A program made the position numbers and the translations under genes. The notes beneath the pieces are model-generated. The model saw only the letters and a program-made list of their open reading frames with translations. It made no database searches and had not been told where the DNA came from. From positions 1 to 64,000 of the forward strand of contig DYJA01000023.1 in assembly GCA_020723345.1 (NCBI GenBank): 64,000 bases of DNA, in the 5' to 3' direction. Positions 41,640 through 51,060 of this stretch are shown here, in pieces. Position 1 is the stretch's first letter. Each line of letters opens with the position of its first letter. This DNA comes from Candidatus Aquidulcis sp. (GTDB lineage Bacteria; Chloroflexota; Anaerolineae; UBA4142).

Positions 41640-43892
41640 ATGACGCGCGGAATCACTCGTCGCGAATTCATCAGGATCGGCGTGGTCGGCGCGGCGGCGG
41701 CTGTGCTGACCGGTTGTCTGCCCCCGCGTGCCTGGGTCGTTCTGGAACCGTACGTGCGCCCGCCGGAGGAACAGTTAGCCGGGGTCGCGACGTGGTACGC
41801 GAGCACGTGTCGCCAATGTCCAGCGGGCTGCGGCATCGTCGTTCGGATCATGAACGGGCGCGCGCTCAAGATCGAAGGCAACCCGGAACATCCGCTCAAT
41901 CGCGGCAAACTCTGCGCACGCGGTCAAGCCGGAGTGCAACTCCTCTATCATCCGGATCGTCTTTCTGGTCCGGCGCAACAAACGCAACGCGGCACGCGCC
42001 AATTCAAATCCCTCTCCTGGAACGATGCGCTCAATCTGCTTTATTCGAAATTGCAAGCCGCCGGGAGCGCGACCGCCGTGTGGGGCGATTCCACGATGTC
42101 CGGTCATCTCGCCGATATTTTTGCGCGCTATACCAAAGCGATTAGCGCGCCCGCGCCGATCTTTTTCGATCTGTACACGCTGTTCAACGGCTATTCGGTC
42201 TTGAGCAAAACGAACCAGCAATTGTTTGGCAGCAGCGCGCTGCCGATTTATGATCTCGCGCATGCCGATGTCGTCTTTTCGTTCGGCGCGGATTTTCTCT
42301 CCGCCGCGCTTTCGCAAACGCGTTACGGCGTCGAGTACGGCGCGTTCCGCAGTCAGCCGCTCGGCAAGCGCGGTTTCCTCGTTCAACTCGAACCGCGCAT
42401 GACGATCACTGGCGCGAAAGCAGATCGTTGGCACGCGATCAAGCCCGGCGCGGAAGGACTGATCGCGCAAGCGATCGCGTCGATCATCGCCGATCAGAAA
42501 CTAGGATCGGTGGAGCGGCAAACGCGCGCGCAAACAGTCGCAGCGAGAGTCGACGTGAACAGCGTCGCCGCCGCGAGCGGTTTATCCGTGGACGATTTGA
42601 CGAACCTCGCGCGCATTTTTGCGGCGGCAGATCACCCGATCGCAATTCCCGGTGCCGCGCTCAACGGACAGAACAACGTCGCGCAAGCCGCGAGCGCGGT
42701 GCAAGCGTTGAATATCATCGCGGGAAACATCGCGCAGCCGGGCGGAATGGGAATGTCGGCAAGCGCGCCCGCCGGATTGATCAAGCCGACGCCGTCTTCA
42801 TTCGCCGACGCGCAAGCACTGGTCGAGCAAATGCGCGCGGGAAGAATTCAGGCGCTGCTCGTTCACGGCGCGAATCCCGCCTTCGATTTGCCGGACAAGA
42901 TCGGTTTTGCCGACGCGGTGAAAAATGTTCCGTTCGTCGTTTCGTTTGCGCCCATCGTCGACGAGACCGCGCGCTACGCCGATTTGATTTTACCGGATCG
43001 AACGTATCTGGAATCGTGGGGGTACGATGTCGTCGCGCCGAGTTTCGGACAACCGATTGTCAGTGGGCAGCAGCCGGTTGTCACGCCGGTCTTCGACGCG
43101 CGCGCAACCGCCGATGTGATGCTGACGGTCGCGCGCGGAATCCCCGCCGCCGCGCGCGCGCTCCCGTACGCCGACGAAGTCGCGTTCCTTAAAGAAACCG
43201 TCGCGGCATTGGGTTCCGGCGCGGCGGGCGGCGCGGGCGCGGATGTTTTGTGGGCGCGCTTTCAGCAACACGGCGGCTGGTGGCAATCGACCATTCCTGC
43301 GGCAACGCCACTACAATCGAAAATCACCGCGCCGATCACAGTTTCTTCGACGCAATTTCAAGGTGACGAAAAAGAGTACCCGTACTTTTTGCATCTCTTC
43401 CTTTCGGATTTGTTGAGCGACGGGCGCGGCGCGAAATTGCCGTGGCTGCAAGGTTCGCCGGATCCGATGACGACGATTGCGTGGCAAACCTGGGTCGAGA
43501 TGCACCCGGAGACCGCGCAAAAACTCGGCATCACGAGCGCGCAGGTCGAAGTCGGATTTCAGCGCGGCACGCTGATCTCCGATGTCGTACAAGTGACGTC
43601 GCCGTTCGGCGCAATCGAAGCGCCGGTGTACGCGCATCCCGGCATTCGTCCCGACACGATTGCGATTCCGATTGGACAAGGGCACACGGACGACGGACGA
43701 TACGCGCGTGATCGCGGCGCAAACGCGCTGCGACTTGTCGGCGCGCAAGCCGACGCGACCGGCAGTAGTTTGTTGTGGGCGGGTGTGCGCGTCAAGATCG
43801 CACGTACCGGCAGACAAATTTCGCTCGCGACGTTTGAATTTACGCCGGGGGTGACGCGGGGCTTTATCAACGCGGCGTTTCCAGGTCAATGA
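41640..43892 (+). CDS. actB1: ActB1: molybdopterin-oxidoreductase-like subunit of complex III
   Basis: The 750-residue protein starts with a Tat-like signal (TRREFIRIGV) and a possible lipobox (LTGC26). It has the fold of a molybdoenzyme large subunit, as in ActB. Unlike the ActB1 domain of the structurally characterised complexes, it keeps C57-x2-C60-x3-C64-x27-C92, the classic N-terminal [4Fe-4S] motif. Here ActB is split: the iron-sulfur part is the next gene, ActB2. Whether a molybdopterin cofactor is bound cannot be read from sequence. AGGAGG precedes the ATG. Confidence 0.85.
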   Translation: MTRGITRREFIRIGVVGAAAAVLTGCLPPRAWVVLEPYVRPPEEQLAGVATWYASTCRQCPAGCGIVVRIMNGRALKIEGNPEHPLNRGKLCARGQAGVQLLYHPDRLSGPAQQTQRGTRQFKSLSWNDALNLLYSKLQAAGSATAVWGDSTMSGHLADIFARYTKAISAPAPIFFDLYTLFNGYSVLSKTNQQLFGSSALPIYDLAHADVVFSFGADFLSAALSQTRYGVEYGAFRSQPLGKRGFLVQLEPRMTITGAKADRWHAIKPGAEGLIAQAIASIIADQKLGSVERQTRAQTVAARVDVNSVAAASGLSVDDLTNLARIFAAADHPIAIPGAALNGQNNVAQAASAVQALNIIAGNIAQPGGMGMSASAPAGLIKPTPSSFADAQALVEQMRAGRIQALLVHGANPAFDLPDKIGFADAVKNVPFVVSFAPIVDETARYADLILPDRTYLESWGYDVVAPSFGQPIVSGQQPVVTPVFDARATADVMLTVARGIPAAARALPYADEVAFLKETVAALGSGAAGGAGADVLWARFQQHGGWWQSTIPAATPLQSKITAPITVSSTQFQGDEKEYPYFLHLFLSDLLSDGRGAKLPWLQGSPDPMTTIAWQTWVEMHPETAQKLGITSAQVEVGFQRGTLISDVVQVTSPFGAIEAPVYAHPGIRPDTIAIPIGQGHTDDGRYARDRGANALRLVGAQADATGSSLLWAGVRVKIARTGRQISLATFEFTPGVTRGFINAAFPGQ

Positions 43893-44017
43893 ACGGATGT
43901 AAAGCGGATGAATGGACGCGCAGACAAACACCGATAAATTTCATCTGCGTTCATCTGCGTTCATCTGCGTCCAAATCAAATGATCTTGTTTCTGACTTGT
44001 TTGAACTAGGAGGATAC
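43893..44017. repeat. Decamer repeats between actB1 and actB2
   Basis: Three tandem TTCATCTGCG decamers (about 43941-43970), preceded by imperfect inverted pieces, fill the gap. Such ten-base repeats recur in a related form at 51282-51350. AGGAGG before the next ATG ends the gap. Confidence 0.7.
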
Positions 44018-44734
44018 ATGGCAAAAACTCCCCATCGCGAATGGGCGATGATCATAGATCTCGACAAGTGTACGGGGTGCGGCGCGTGCGTCGTCGCGTG
44101 TCACGCCGAAAACAACGTGCCGATTCAGACGGAGCAGGAAATCGCGCGCGGACGCGGAATCCATTGGATTCACATCGAGCGATACTGGGAAGGCGCGTTC
44201 CCGCGCGTCAAAGCGAACTTTTTGCCGCTGCTCTGCCAGCAATGCGAGCGCGCGCCGTGCGAGCCGGTGTGTCCGGTGTACGCCTCGGTTCGCAGCGATC
44301 GCGAGAACTTGAATCTCCAAGTTTACAATCGGTGCGTCGGGACGCGCTATTGCCAGAACAACGATCCGTACAAGGTACGCTTTTTCAATTGGTTCGAGCC
44401 GGTCTTTGACGAACCGCTCAATCAACAACTCAATCCCGATGTGACGGTCCGCAGCGCGGGCGTGATGGAAAAGTGTACGTTCTGCGTTCAGCGCATCCGC
44501 CGCGCCGAGGAACGCGCGCTCGCGGAAAATCGCGCGCTGCGCGACGGCGAAGTAATTCCGGCGTGCGTGCAAACCTGTCCGCCCTCCGCGCTCGTCTTTG
44601 GCGATCTCGCCGATCCGAACAGCGCGGTCGCCAAACTCGCCGGCGACCGCCGCAAATTCAAATTGCTCGAACACTTGGGGACCGAACCGGCGATTGTCTA
44701 CCTGAAAGGCGGTGAGTCCAATGTCAGAGCGTAA
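44018..44734 (+). CDS. actB2: ActB2: four-cluster iron-sulfur subunit of complex III
   Basis: TAGGAGG before the ATG at 44018 fixes the start and gives 238 residues. Cysteine groups fit the four clusters of NrfC/DmsB-like proteins: CTGCGACVVACH near residue 17, CQQCERAPCEPVCP near 75, CVGTRYCQNN near 107, and CTFC with CVQTCP near 155-190. It should carry electrons between the quinol site at ActC and the ActA haems, together with ActB1. It overlaps actC by 14 bases. Confidence 0.9.
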   Translation: MAKTPHREWAMIIDLDKCTGCGACVVACHAENNVPIQTEQEIARGRGIHWIHIERYWEGAFPRVKANFLPLLCQQCERAPCEPVCPVYASVRSDRENLNLQVYNRCVGTRYCQNNDPYKVRFFNWFEPVFDEPLNQQLNPDVTVRSAGVMEKCTFCVQRIRRAEERALAENRALRDGEVIPACVQTCPPSALVFGDLADPNSAVAKLAGDRRKFKLLEHLGTEPAIVYLKGGESNVRA

Positions 44735-46175
44735 AACCGATCAGGCATTTTGGCGACGCCCCGCGATCGCCGACGAGACCGAGGCGCACCAGATCGAAGA
44801 CGTCCGCCAGCAACATCTCTTGCTCGATCCGCGCTATCCTCTGGATTCCGATCGCGATGTGCTCGATCCAATGTATCGTTCGAGCAAACGCTATTGGTTT
44901 TTCTTCGCGCTGTTCGCCGGACTCGTCTTGATGATGTTTACGACGTGGACGGTGCAAATGTGGCTGGGGCTGGGCATCACCGGCTTGAAACGTCCGACGA
45001 TGTGGGCGCTGTACATCGTGAACTTTGTGTACTTTATCGGCATCGGGCACGCGGGCACATTCATCTCCGCCGCGCTGCGCGTCCTCAAAGTCGAATGGCG
45101 CCGCCCGATCAGCCGCGCCGCAGAACTCGTGACCGTGTTCGGGTTGATGACTGCCGCGCTCTTTCCGCTGATCCACCTGGGACGGACGTGGAAATTCTAC
45201 TGGCTGATCCCGTATCCCAACGAGCGGCAACTGTGGCCCAGTTTTCATTCGCCGCTGCTGTGGGACTTGACTGCGATCACGACGTATCTCTCGTGCAGCA
45301 TTCTGTTCGCGTACATCAGTCTGCTGCCGGATCTCGCGATGGCGCGCGATCACACCAGCGGTTGGCGGCACATTTTGTACAGCGTCTTGGCGCTCGGCTG
45401 GCGCGGCACCGAGCGCGAGTGGAGCAATCACGAAACCGCGCTCAACATCTTTTCGTATGCGATCATCCCGGTCATGTTCTCGGTGCATACCATCGTCTCG
45501 TGGGATTTTGCGATGGCGATCCAACCGGGCTGGCACAGCACGATCTTCGGTCCGTACTTTGTCGTCGGCGCGCTCTTCTCCGGCGCGGGCGCGGTGATCA
45601 TCGCGCTGACGATCATTCGCAAAGCGATGCGCCTGCAATACTTTTTACGCACCGAACATCTCGAAGGCATGGCGAAGTTGATGCTGCTCCTCTCGTTCGC
45701 GTGGGACTATTTCTACTTTAACGATGTGCTCGTGCCGTGGTACGGGCAAGCGCCGGTCGAAAAGTCGCTGTTCGCGTTGTTCGCCAGCGGGCGCGTCGCG
45801 CCGCTCTTCTACCTGATGATCTTTGCGAACGCGATCGTGCCGGTGACGCTGGTGTTCAAGCGCGTCCGAACTTCGATTGTCGGGCTGTTCATCGTTTCGC
45901 TCTTCATCCAGATCGGAATGTACATCGAACGCTTTCTCATCGTGCCGGTCGGACTGGGACAAAACGAGATACCGTTCGCGTGGGGCGTGTACGTGCCGTA
46001 CTTGCCGGAGAGTTTGATCAGCATCGGCGCGTTCGGGCTGGTGATCTTTTTGTTCTTCCTCATCTCGCGCTTCTTCCCGCTGATTCCGTCTTGGGAAGTG
46101 TACGAGGGACAGGTGTTGCAAGGATTGCGCCGCATCGGTCGCGCGATCTTGCCCACGCGCGCCGAGCCGGATTAG
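44721..46175 (+). CDS. actC: ActC: NrfD-like quinol-binding membrane subunit
   Basis: The 484-residue integral membrane protein has about ten helices and the NrfD/PsrC pattern (IGIGHAGTFISAALRVLK, HTIVSWDFAMAIQPGWHSTIFGPYFV). It should bind and oxidise menaquinol. Charged residues within helices (HAG, GRTWKFYW) fit a proton path. Only one NrfD-like subunit is present in this locus; the second, ActF, is absent. The start overlaps actB2, and the next gene follows after nine bases. Confidence 0.92.
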   Translation: MSERKTDQAFWRRPAIADETEAHQIEDVRQQHLLLDPRYPLDSDRDVLDPMYRSSKRYWFFFALFAGLVLMMFTTWTVQMWLGLGITGLKRPTMWALYIVNFVYFIGIGHAGTFISAALRVLKVEWRRPISRAAELVTVFGLMTAALFPLIHLGRTWKFYWLIPYPNERQLWPSFHSPLLWDLTAITTYLSCSILFAYISLLPDLAMARDHTSGWRHILYSVLALGWRGTEREWSNHETALNIFSYAIIPVMFSVHTIVSWDFAMAIQPGWHSTIFGPYFVVGALFSGAGAVIIALTIIRKAMRLQYFLRTEHLEGMAKLMLLLSFAWDYFYFNDVLVPWYGQAPVEKSLFALFASGRVAPLFYLMIFANAIVPVTLVFKRVRTSIVGLFIVSLFIQIGMYIERFLIVPVGLGQNEIPFAWGVYVPYLPESLISIGAFGLVIFLFFLISRFFPLIPSWEVYEGQVLQGLRRIGRAILPTRAEPD

Positions 46176-46184
46176 GAGGGGAGG

Positions 46185-47273
46185 ATGGCGAAAAATCTTT
46201 TGATCGGATTATTCCACGAAGCCACGCCGACGGCGGACACGCTCGCGCAGTTGCGCGAACTCGGCATACCCGATGACTGCGTGACGGTGATGTCCGGCAT
46301 ACCGTACCGTCCGGAATGGCTGGGGCGTCCGCCCGTGCGCGGGCGCGTGCCGATGTTCGCGTTGATCGGCGCGGGGCTGGGCTTGGTGACCGCGTTCGTG
46401 CTCACCTGGGGACTGTGGCTGCTGTATCCGTTGAATCAAGGCGGTCAGGGCATCACACCGGTGCCGCCGACGCTCATCATTCTGTTCGAAGTGACGATGC
46501 TGGGAACGATGTGGGCGGCGTTCGTCGGGTTGCTCTTGGAAAATCGCTTTCCGATTTTCAAATCGCAACTCTACGATCCGCGCATCACCGAAGGACATAT
46601 CGGCGTACTCGCGGAGGTCGACGCGGAACTCGCGGATAAAGCGGAGGCGATCTTGAAAGCGAACGGCGCGCATCACTTGCAACGCGTCGAAGAAAAGTAT
46701 CCGCTGTTCGCGCGCCCCGGCAATCTTTTGGATCGACTCAAGGCACGCGTCACTACGCTCTTCGGTCCCGATTTGCTCCAGCGTCCATTTTGGTTGGTCG
46801 TCGCCGTCGGCATCGTCGTTTTGCTGGCAGTCGGTGCGTTCATTCCGTACGGGATCTTTCCGGTCGCCATTCCCACGCAGATGGAGCACCAGGTTTCCAT
46901 CGGCTTTCAGCAAGGACCGCGACTCGCCGCGCCCGCCGCCGCAGTGCCGGTGCAGGGACCCGTTCTCATCGCCGGGCAACCCGCGTCGACGCCGTATCCC
47001 GCGACTGCCGATTCGCTTCAGCGCGGCAAGGTGTTGTACGATTTGACGTGCGTCGTTTGCCACGGCGCGTCCGGCGATGGGAATGGAAGATTGAGCGGAT
47101 TCTTCGTTCCCAAACCAGCCGACCTGACGAGCGCGCGCACGCAAGCATTTTCCGACAGTCAGATCTTTCTCGTGATCACGCAAGGATTTGGAGCGATGCC
47201 TAGTCTCGCCGAAAACTTGGACGTTCAAAATCGGTGGGATGTAATCAACTACGTTCGCTCGTTGAAGAAATAG
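46185..47273 (+). CDS. ActD-ActE fusion (DUF3341 plus monohaem cytochrome c)
   Basis: GGAGGGGAGG precedes the ATG. The first 170 residues match ActD/DUF3341: LIGLFHEATPTADTLAQLRELG, then two helices (GAGLGLVTAFVLTWGLWLLYP and LIILFEVTMLGTMWAAFVGLL). After a further helix near residue 210 and a Pro/Ala linker comes a cytochrome c domain with CVVCH near residue 288 and the distal methionine probably in FGAMPSL. In other complexes ActD and ActE are separate. The fusion supplies the monohaem subunit of the complex. Confidence 0.87.
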   Translation: MAKNLLIGLFHEATPTADTLAQLRELGIPDDCVTVMSGIPYRPEWLGRPPVRGRVPMFALIGAGLGLVTAFVLTWGLWLLYPLNQGGQGITPVPPTLIILFEVTMLGTMWAAFVGLLLENRFPIFKSQLYDPRITEGHIGVLAEVDAELADKAEAILKANGAHHLQRVEEKYPLFARPGNLLDRLKARVTTLFGPDLLQRPFWLVVAVGIVVLLAVGAFIPYGIFPVAIPTQMEHQVSIGFQQGPRLAAPAAAVPVQGPVLIAGQPASTPYPATADSLQRGKVLYDLTCVVCHGASGDGNGRLSGFFVPKPADLTSARTQAFSDSQIFLVITQGFGAMPSLAENLDVQNRWDVINYVRSLKK

Positions 47274-47281
47274 AGGAAAAC

Positions 47282-47734
47282 ATGTCAACACGAATCTCAG
47301 CAACGATCGTCGTGATTTTGGGGATCGCGCTTGGACTAATCGGCTGCGCGAATCCCAATCCGCAGCCGCCGGGCTTGACGCCGATTCCCTCGCTCGCGCC
47401 GGTCGCGACCGGTACACTTGTCCCCGCGCTTCAACCGTCACCGGCGGCGACGAAACCCGCGGTCACGCTCAATCCAGCCGCCGCGGCAGGCGAACAACTC
47501 TACGCGCAAAACTGCGCGACGTGTCACGGCGCGCGCGGGGAAGGCGTGACAGGACTTGGCGCCGCGCTGCGAAACAGCCAGTACATCAAGACCGCCGGAG
47601 ATCAAGCGATCTTCGCGACCATCGCGCAAGGTCGCAAGGGCACGGCGATGCCGGCGTGGCTGCAAGCGAATGGGGGAAAACTAACCGAAACGCAGATCAA
47701 CAACATCATCACGTTTCTCAAGACGCTGCAATGA
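47282..47734 (+). CDS. Monohaem cytochrome c lipoprotein
   Basis: GAGG before the ATG at 47282 supports a 150-residue protein. It has a lipoprotein signal (lipobox IGC), a Pro/Thr/Ala-rich tether, and a class I cytochrome c domain with CATCH near residue 79 and axial methionine in GTAMPAW near 122. It is probably the electron acceptor or exit cytochrome of complex III, tethered at the outer membrane face. It ends the operon. Confidence 0.88.
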   Translation: MSTRISATIVVILGIALGLIGCANPNPQPPGLTPIPSLAPVATGTLVPALQPSPAATKPAVTLNPAAAAGEQLYAQNCATCHGARGEGVTGLGAALRNSQYIKTAGDQAIFATIAQGRKGTAMPAWLQANGGKLTETQINNIITFLKTLQ

Positions 47735-47798
47735 CAAACAAGCGGTTAGAAACCGCAGCAACAACAGCACAAAGCCGACCTGCGTCGGCTGAACGGCA

Positions 47799-48674
47799 TC
47801 ACTCCAAACGGATTCCTTCAAACAAATCGCGTTCGATGCGCGCGGGCGGCTGAGCCGGAACCGCGCGCATAAACGTTTCCTCGTTCGCAAACAATTTCTG
47901 GAACACGCGCGCGAGCGCGCCGCCCATGCTCGACAGTTGACTCGAATGGCACGCGGCGGCGCGCTCTTTTTGTTCCAACGCGTCGCCAATCGAAATGCGC
48001 GCGTGAACCGGGAAATCAAACTCGACGAGCGATTCCAGATCGATGTCGCCGTTTTTGCCAAAATGCCGTGGATCGCGTCCCAGCAATTTCAGCAAGCGCA
48101 CCGCCAGCCGCAAAAATCCGCGCGGGAATGTGGAAAAATAAAGTTTCTGCGGCGCGTGCGCCTCCCAATTCCCAATTACCACTCCCTCATCTCCCGCCAT
48201 CCGAAACGCCTCCACCGTCGCGCGATGAATCGCGATGTGATCGGGATGGCGATAGCCGCCAATCGGATCGAAGGTGATGACGACTTGCGGCTTTACGCGG
48301 CGGATGTGCGCGGCGATTTTGCGCGCGACTTGATCCGTCGGCGCGGCGGCGAGCGCGTCGGGATGATCGTTGTCCGGCGAGCCGGGCATTCCCGAATCGC
48401 GATAGCCGAGAAAATCGACCGACGCCAAACCGAGACAACCTGCCGCGCATTGCAATTCGTTCGTCCGCATCTCCGCGACCGACGCAAACCCTTTCAAATC
48501 TGGCGGCGCTTCGCCGACTTCGCCGCGCGTCGCGCAAATCAAATGCGTGCCGACGCCGTGCCGCGCGTAATGTGCGAGCGTGCCACCGGCGGCGAGTTCG
48601 TCGTCGGGATGCGCGTAGACCGCGAGCAAGACCCGACGACCGACGGCTGACCGCTGACCAAGAATGTTTGTCAT
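47799..48674 (-). CDS. PIG-L family deacetylase
   Basis: The 291-residue protein has zinc-site motifs AHPDDE near residue 21 and GYRHPDHIAIHRA near 140. The family removes acetyl groups from sugar substrates, as in bacillithiol and mycothiol synthesis. The ATG overlaps the GNAT stop codon, so the two are coupled. Residues 5-14 (LGQRSAVGRR) are encoded by a heptamer array, so the N-terminus looks extended by repeat sequence. The biosynthetic role is not shown by neighbours. Confidence 0.87.
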   Translation of the reverse strand: MTNILGQRSAVGRRVLLAVYAHPDDELAAGGTLAHYARHGVGTHLICATRGEVGEAPPDLKGFASVAEMRTNELQCAAGCLGLASVDFLGYRDSGMPGSPDNDHPDALAAAPTDQVARKIAAHIRRVKPQVVITFDPIGGYRHPDHIAIHRATVEAFRMAGDEGVVIGNWEAHAPQKLYFSTFPRGFLRLAVRLLKLLGRDPRHFGKNGDIDLESLVEFDFPVHARISIGDALEQKERAAACHSSQLSSMGGALARVFQKLFANEETFMRAVPAQPPARIERDLFEGIRLE

Positions 48675-48706
48675 CCGTCCTCCGTCGGCGGTCGGCGGTC
48701 GGAATA
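48628..48706. repeat. Inverted GGTCGGC/GGTCAGC heptamer arrays at a gene overlap
   Basis: GGTCGGC/GGTCAGC-type heptamers lie on both sides of the PIG-L start codon in opposite orientation. They encode the end of the GNAT protein (SDRRPPTEDG) and the beginning of PIG-L. Confidence 0.75.
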
Positions 48707-49147
48707 TCGTCTCATCACGATACCGCGGCCACCGGCGATGCGCGCGAAGATATTGACAACGCGAATGATCTTGCGAAAATATGGCGTCATTTCTTTCTTG
48801 TCAACCTTGCGAAAACCAAAACGCGCGTAGAACGATTTCAACTCATCGCGGCAGATGAGATACACATCGCCCTGCTCTTTGGCAAGCAGCGCGCGAATAA
48901 TTTCGCTCGCGACGCCTTGGCGTTGTCGTTCGGGGATCACCGCGATCGACGCGAGTTCGCGCGAGCCGTCGTCGTGCGGTTTGACCTGACCCACGCCGAC
49001 TATCATCCTGAGCGAAGTCGAAGGATCGTCATCTTCCGCGACGACAAAGCGTCGCCAGTCCAACGACATCGGATTGATCCCCGCGTCGCGGATGATGTGG
49101 TTGATCGGCGGTTGATCGGCTTGGGTGGCAGGACGGATGTGGAACAT
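48671..49147 (-). CDS. GNAT-family N-acetyltransferase
   Basis: The 158-residue protein has the acetyl-CoA loop VIPERQRQGVASEIIRALL near residue 72 and the C-terminal FYARFGFRKV motif. It is arranged like ArgA-type or tellurite-resistance-like small acetyltransferases; substrate unknown. Residues about 41-48 (DPSTSLRM) are a translated copy of the GAGCGAAGTCGAAGG palindrome, inserted in frame between two conserved strands. The tail is encoded by heptamers. Confidence 0.85.
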   Translation of the reverse strand: MFHIRPATQADQPPINHIIRDAGINPMSLDWRRFVVAEDDDPSTSLRMIVGVGQVKPHDDGSRELASIAVIPERQRQGVASEIIRALLAKEQGDVYLICRDELKSFYARFGFRKVDKKEMTPYFRKIIRVVNIFARIAGGRGIVMRRYSDRRPPTEDG

Positions 49148-49149
49148 GA

Positions 49150-49226
49150 ATCAATGTATGAAGGCGGAAGTATGAAGCATGATCTTGGCTTTATGCTTCT
49201 GCCTTCATACTTCATCCTTCATACTT
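49150..49226. repeat. Inverted GTATGAA/TTCATAC heptamer pair
   Basis: GTATGAA-type units and inverted CTTCATA-type units fill the gap between the ABC transporter and GNAT genes and reach the ABC stop codon. The unit could fold into a long hairpin. Confidence 0.8.
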
Positions 49227-51060
49227 TAACCGCAAACGCCATCGTGTACAAATCAAAGTACTGTCCGCGCTTTTGCAACAACTCCGCGTGCGTCCCGGCT
49301 TCCGTAATGCGCCCTTTGTCGATCACGATGATCTTGTCCGCGCGCGTGATCGTGGACAAGCGATGCGCGATCACGAACGACGTGCGATCTTTCAGCAAGC
49401 GTTCGAGCGCGGCTTGGATCACGCGCTCGGTTTGCGTGTCAACGGACGACGTCGCTTCGTCGAGAATCAGGATGCGCGGATCGGCGAGGAGCGCGCGCGC
49501 GAACGAAATCAACTGCCGCTGCCCGCCCGACAAAATCGCGCCGCCTTCGCCGACCAGCGTATCGTAGCCCTTCTCCAAGTTCATGATGAACTCGTGCGCG
49601 CCGACGGCTTGCGCGGCATCGATGATCGCGTCATCTTTTGCATCCAACGCGCCGTAGCCGATGTTGTCTTTGATCGTTCCCGAAAACAGAAACGGGTCTT
49701 GCAGGACAATGCCCATTTGGCGGCGCAAAGAATTTTGTGTGACGGTACGAATGTCGATGCCGTCGATCAACACCGCGCCCTCGGTCACATCGTAGAAACG
49801 ACTGACGAGCCGCGCGAACGTGGACTTGCCCGCGCCCGTTTCGCCGACGAGCGCGATCGTCTGCCCCGGCTCGACGCGCAGGACGATGTCTTGCAACACC
49901 GGCGTCGGATCGTCCGAGTAGTGAAAGCCGACGTGATCGAACACGACTTGGCCGCGAATCGTCGGCATTTCGCGCGCATCGGGCGCGTCCTTGACTTCGA
50001 TGGGCGTGTCGAGCAGTTCAAAGATGCGCTCGGACGACGCCATCGCGGCTTGGAAATTATTGTAGCGCTGCGCGAGATCGCGAATCGGGTTGAAAAAGCG
50101 ATCGATGTACAGCGCGAACGCGACGAGCGTACCGGCGGTGAACGTCGTACCGATGCCAAACGCGCCCAGCACCGCGAGTCCGCCGACGTAAACCACTAGT
50201 CCAAGCGCGACCGTGCCGATGAAATCCACCGTCGGGAAAAAAACGGAGATGGTTAGCGCGGCGACGTTGGACGCGCGCAAATGATTGCCATTCACTTCGC
50301 GCGCAAAGACCTCGTAGTTGTAATCCTCGCGCGAGAACGATTGCACGACGCGCACGCCGACGATGTTTTCGTTCAGCACCGCGTTCACCCAGCCAACGGC
50401 GGAGCGCACCTTGCGATAATTCTCGCGCGCGCGGCGACGAAAGATTTCGGTCGCGACTGCCATCAGCGGCAAGACGATCAGCGAAAGCAAGGTCAATTGC
50501 CAATTGAGGAAGAACATCGCCGCGAGCGTGCCGAAGAGATCGAAGAAATCGCGCGCGACCGCGACGACTGCCCACGTGATCAACTCGCGCAGAACATTAA
50601 CGTCGTTGATGACGCGCGAGATGAGCCGCCCGACCGCGTAGCGGCTGAAAAAGCCGAGCGAAAGTACCTGCAAGTGATCGAACAACTCGCGGCGCAGATC
50701 GAAGATGACGCTCTGCCCCGTGACCGCCATCGTCCGCACGCGAAAGAACGTGCCGATCCAGAACGCGACGGACGACAGCAAGTACAGCGCGACCGCTTGT
50801 TGCAGCACGCCGACGTTGCCCGCCGCGATGCCGCCGTCGAGCGCGACTTTGATGAGATACGGTCCTGCGATGTACACGCTCATCGCGAAAAACATCCACG
50901 CGAGCGCGCCGATGACTTGCCATTTGTACGGCAGCAAATAGCGTGCCAGCCGCCGCGCGAGTTTGGGATCGTACGCCTTGCCGATGATGCTATCTTCGTC
51001 AGGGCGCGCGGGGAGGGAGCGGGGCTTGGGTTTTGGTTGGGTGGTGGTTGCAATGGTCAT
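49219..51060 (-). CDS. ABC-type exporter, fused membrane and ATPase domains
   Basis: The 613-residue half-transporter has six membrane helices (residues 45-330) and an ATPase domain with Walker A GETGAGKST, signature LSGGQRQ and Walker B ILILDEATSSVD. It is of the MsbA/MdlB type, which works as a homo- or heterodimer to move lipids or drugs outward; a second half-transporter is not adjacent. A small open frame overlaps its start by four bases. Confidence 0.93.
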   Translation of the reverse strand: MTIATTTQPKPKPRSLPARPDEDSIIGKAYDPKLARRLARYLLPYKWQVIGALAWMFFAMSVYIAGPYLIKVALDGGIAAGNVGVLQQAVALYLLSSVAFWIGTFFRVRTMAVTGQSVIFDLRRELFDHLQVLSLGFFSRYAVGRLISRVINDVNVLRELITWAVVAVARDFFDLFGTLAAMFFLNWQLTLLSLIVLPLMAVATEIFRRRARENYRKVRSAVGWVNAVLNENIVGVRVVQSFSREDYNYEVFAREVNGNHLRASNVAALTISVFFPTVDFIGTVALGLVVYVGGLAVLGAFGIGTTFTAGTLVAFALYIDRFFNPIRDLAQRYNNFQAAMASSERIFELLDTPIEVKDAPDAREMPTIRGQVVFDHVGFHYSDDPTPVLQDIVLRVEPGQTIALVGETGAGKSTFARLVSRFYDVTEGAVLIDGIDIRTVTQNSLRRQMGIVLQDPFLFSGTIKDNIGYGALDAKDDAIIDAAQAVGAHEFIMNLEKGYDTLVGEGGAILSGGQRQLISFARALLADPRILILDEATSSVDTQTERVIQAALERLLKDRTSFVIAHRLSTITRADKIIVIDKGRITEAGTHAELLQKRGQYFDLYTMAFAVKV

